Positions 23,058 to 23,888 of a stretch of DNA of 23,888 nucleotides are shown here, one piece after another. A model generated the notes under the pieces. It had not been told where the DNA came from and did no database searches. It saw nothing but the letters and a program-made list of their open reading frames with translations. Origin of the DNA: DIGJ01 sp036658435 (GTDB taxonomy: Bacteria > Bacillota > Clostridia > Lachnospirales > Lachnospiraceae). The stretch is taken from the NCBI GenBank assembly GCA_036658435.1, contig JAVXEO010000038.1:1-23888 (forward strand), written 5' to 3'. How positions within the stretch are numbered: the stretch's first letter is position 1; every line of letters begins with the position of its first letter. The translations under genes and the position numbers were made by a program.

Positions 23058-23744
23058 CTATTGTTTCTTATTTTTTTCTTCTTTTACGGTAGTTGTGATC
23101 TTTTCAATAAAAGAGCTTAGATCTGCATCTACACTAATGGCTTCCTCCATCTTTTTATTTACTTTTTCTACCAATTCTTTTACTTCTTTTGTTTGGTCTG
23201 TTTGATTAATAAAACTCTCTAATCCGGTATCCGCTCCAAAAAATATGCGATAGTTTCCGTCCGCACCCACTGCCACATAAACACGGCTTAATCCCGGTGC
23301 TAATGTTTCCACATCTTTAATCTTTAAATCCCGGTAAATATAAACCAAATAGCCACCCTCTGATGGCGCCGGAATCATATAGCATTCAATATTACTAACT
23401 CCTTCTACAAATTCATACTTTAATTGCAATTCTTTTTCATCTACCATGCTGATATTATTTACGGTTTCTTCCAGTGCATCCATATCACAGTTTACGCTGG
23501 CTAGTAAATAATCCTTTACGACCTGAGTTACCTGCGGATTTAAGTCTTTTTGTATCTTGGAAGTATCCACAGCTTCTATTTCCTTCACCTGGGGTATTGG
23601 ACTTGGCAATACTTCCTCTGTCTTTATCTTTGATTTTTTATTTACAGTACTTGATTTTGGTGTTACTGTGGAAAATATGGCAAACCCAATCAGCATCGTT
23701 CCCATTGTTATCGTCACTATCATCTTTTTATATTTAAACTTCAT
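23058..23744 (-). CDS. Membrane-anchored extracytoplasmic protein of unknown function
   Basis: The 228-residue protein has basic residues followed by one hydrophobic segment (about 8-27), then a Ser/Thr/Lys/Pro-rich linker to about residue 65. A compact alpha/beta domain (about 68-175) includes VVKDYLLASVNCDMDALEE and IECYMIPAPSEGGYLVYIYR. APGLSRVYVAVGADGNYRIF completes a pattern that resembles NTF2-like domains seen in many Lachnospiraceae surface proteins. The tail (about 185-228) is charged and probably coiled-coil. There is no lipobox Cys, so it is a signal anchor rather than a lipoprotein. GGGAGA lies eight bases before the ATG. It is the first gene of a pair with DUF975. I do not recognise a function. 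Confidence 0.75.
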   Translation of the reverse strand: MKFKYKKMIVTITMGTMLIGFAIFSTVTPKSSTVNKKSKIKTEEVLPSPIPQVKEIEAVDTSKIQKDLNPQVTQVVKDYLLASVNCDMDALEETVNNISMVDEKELQLKYEFVEGVSNIECYMIPAPSEGGYLVYIYRDLKIKDVETLAPGLSRVYVAVGADGNYRIFFGADTGLESFINQTDQTKEVKELVEKVNKKMEEAISVDADLSSFIEKITTTVKEEKNKKQ

Positions 23745-23787
23745 GTTGTATTTCTCCCTTAATTAATTTCACCGTTAATTTGGATAA

Positions 23788-23808
23788 AGAGTCTGCTTTG
23801 CAGACTCT
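23788..23808. other. Perfect 9-bp hairpin upstream of the membrane-protein pair
   Basis: AGAGTCTGC (23788-23796) and GCAGACTCT (23800-23808) pair perfectly around a three-base loop. On the minus strand TTTATCC follows, a weak terminator tail, so it may end a transcript entering from the right. It could also be part of a structured repeat with the GC-rich bases beyond it. Confidence 0.6.
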
Positions 23809-23880
23809 CGCGTCAAAGCATGGTCACTTCAGTAAGCATGTTCCTTAGCGCGGCGTGCGCACCCACAGCGGAGCGTTTTT
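23809..23880. repeat. GC-rich intergenic segment, possible dispersed repeat
   Basis: This stretch is clearly richer in G and C than the rest of the window. It contains AAGCATG twice (23816-23822 and 23834-23840), the palindrome GTGCGCAC, and a GCGCGGCGTGCGC block. No open reading frame of note was seen. No second copy occurs in this window, so the repeat status is a guess from composition and structure. Confidence 0.3.
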
Positions 23881-23888
23881 ATGTAATA

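Overview
The window reads as an AT-rich Firmicutes chromosome, most likely an anaerobic Clostridia of the Lachnospiraceae type. This is inferred from several things seen together: strong AGGAGG-like ribosome binding sites, a split transketolase, a family-2 GalT, a MetA with the acetyltransferase-type residue, a DUF815 ATPase, DUF975 and DUF4234 membrane proteins, and an aryl-sulfotransferase-like membrane protein. It looks like draft sequence, because a 10-base N run interrupts queA. No rRNA, tRNA, CRISPR array, phage gene or transposase was seen.

Layout, left to right. (1) The 3' end of aroA on the + strand converges through a shared terminator on a lipid-kinase gene. (2) A tight minus-strand group is transcribed from about 7980 down to 1471: argS, a DUF234-type ATPase, a DUF815 ATPase, a Cof-type HAD phosphatase and queA. 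It has a good promoter just upstream of argS. (3) A LysR regulator and a YeiH-type transporter diverge from a shared control region that holds a 9-bp dyad. (4) Two small membrane-protein genes (DUF4234, DUF2752) follow under their own promoter. (5) A Leloir galactose operon (galK, galT) lies beside an ArsR-type regulator with a beta-rich C-terminal domain. (6) Next comes a two-gene transketolase. (7) The run rluF, ligA, metA and a membrane-anchored ASST-like gene has junctions of 0, 15 and 70 nt and may be one transcription unit. (8) A DUF975 membrane protein and a membrane-anchored protein of unknown function form a small operon. A GC-rich, hairpin-containing stretch sits at the right edge.

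How the genes fit together: galK and galT convert galactose to the glucose-1-phosphate/UDP-galactose pool. The neighbouring regulator is the natural candidate to control them, and a 15-base motif with 13 identities occurs in both promoter regions. Transketolase supplies pentose-phosphate interconversion. The argS-queA group mixes tRNA charging and tRNA modification with two unrelated P-loop ATPases of unknown role.

The most interesting points are three. The ASST-like protein appears to have lost every catalytic residue of its family. The ArsR regulator may be a sugar sensor. The DUF234 protein has its nuclease-like motif altered. I found no clear new defence system or mobile element; most of the window is housekeeping.
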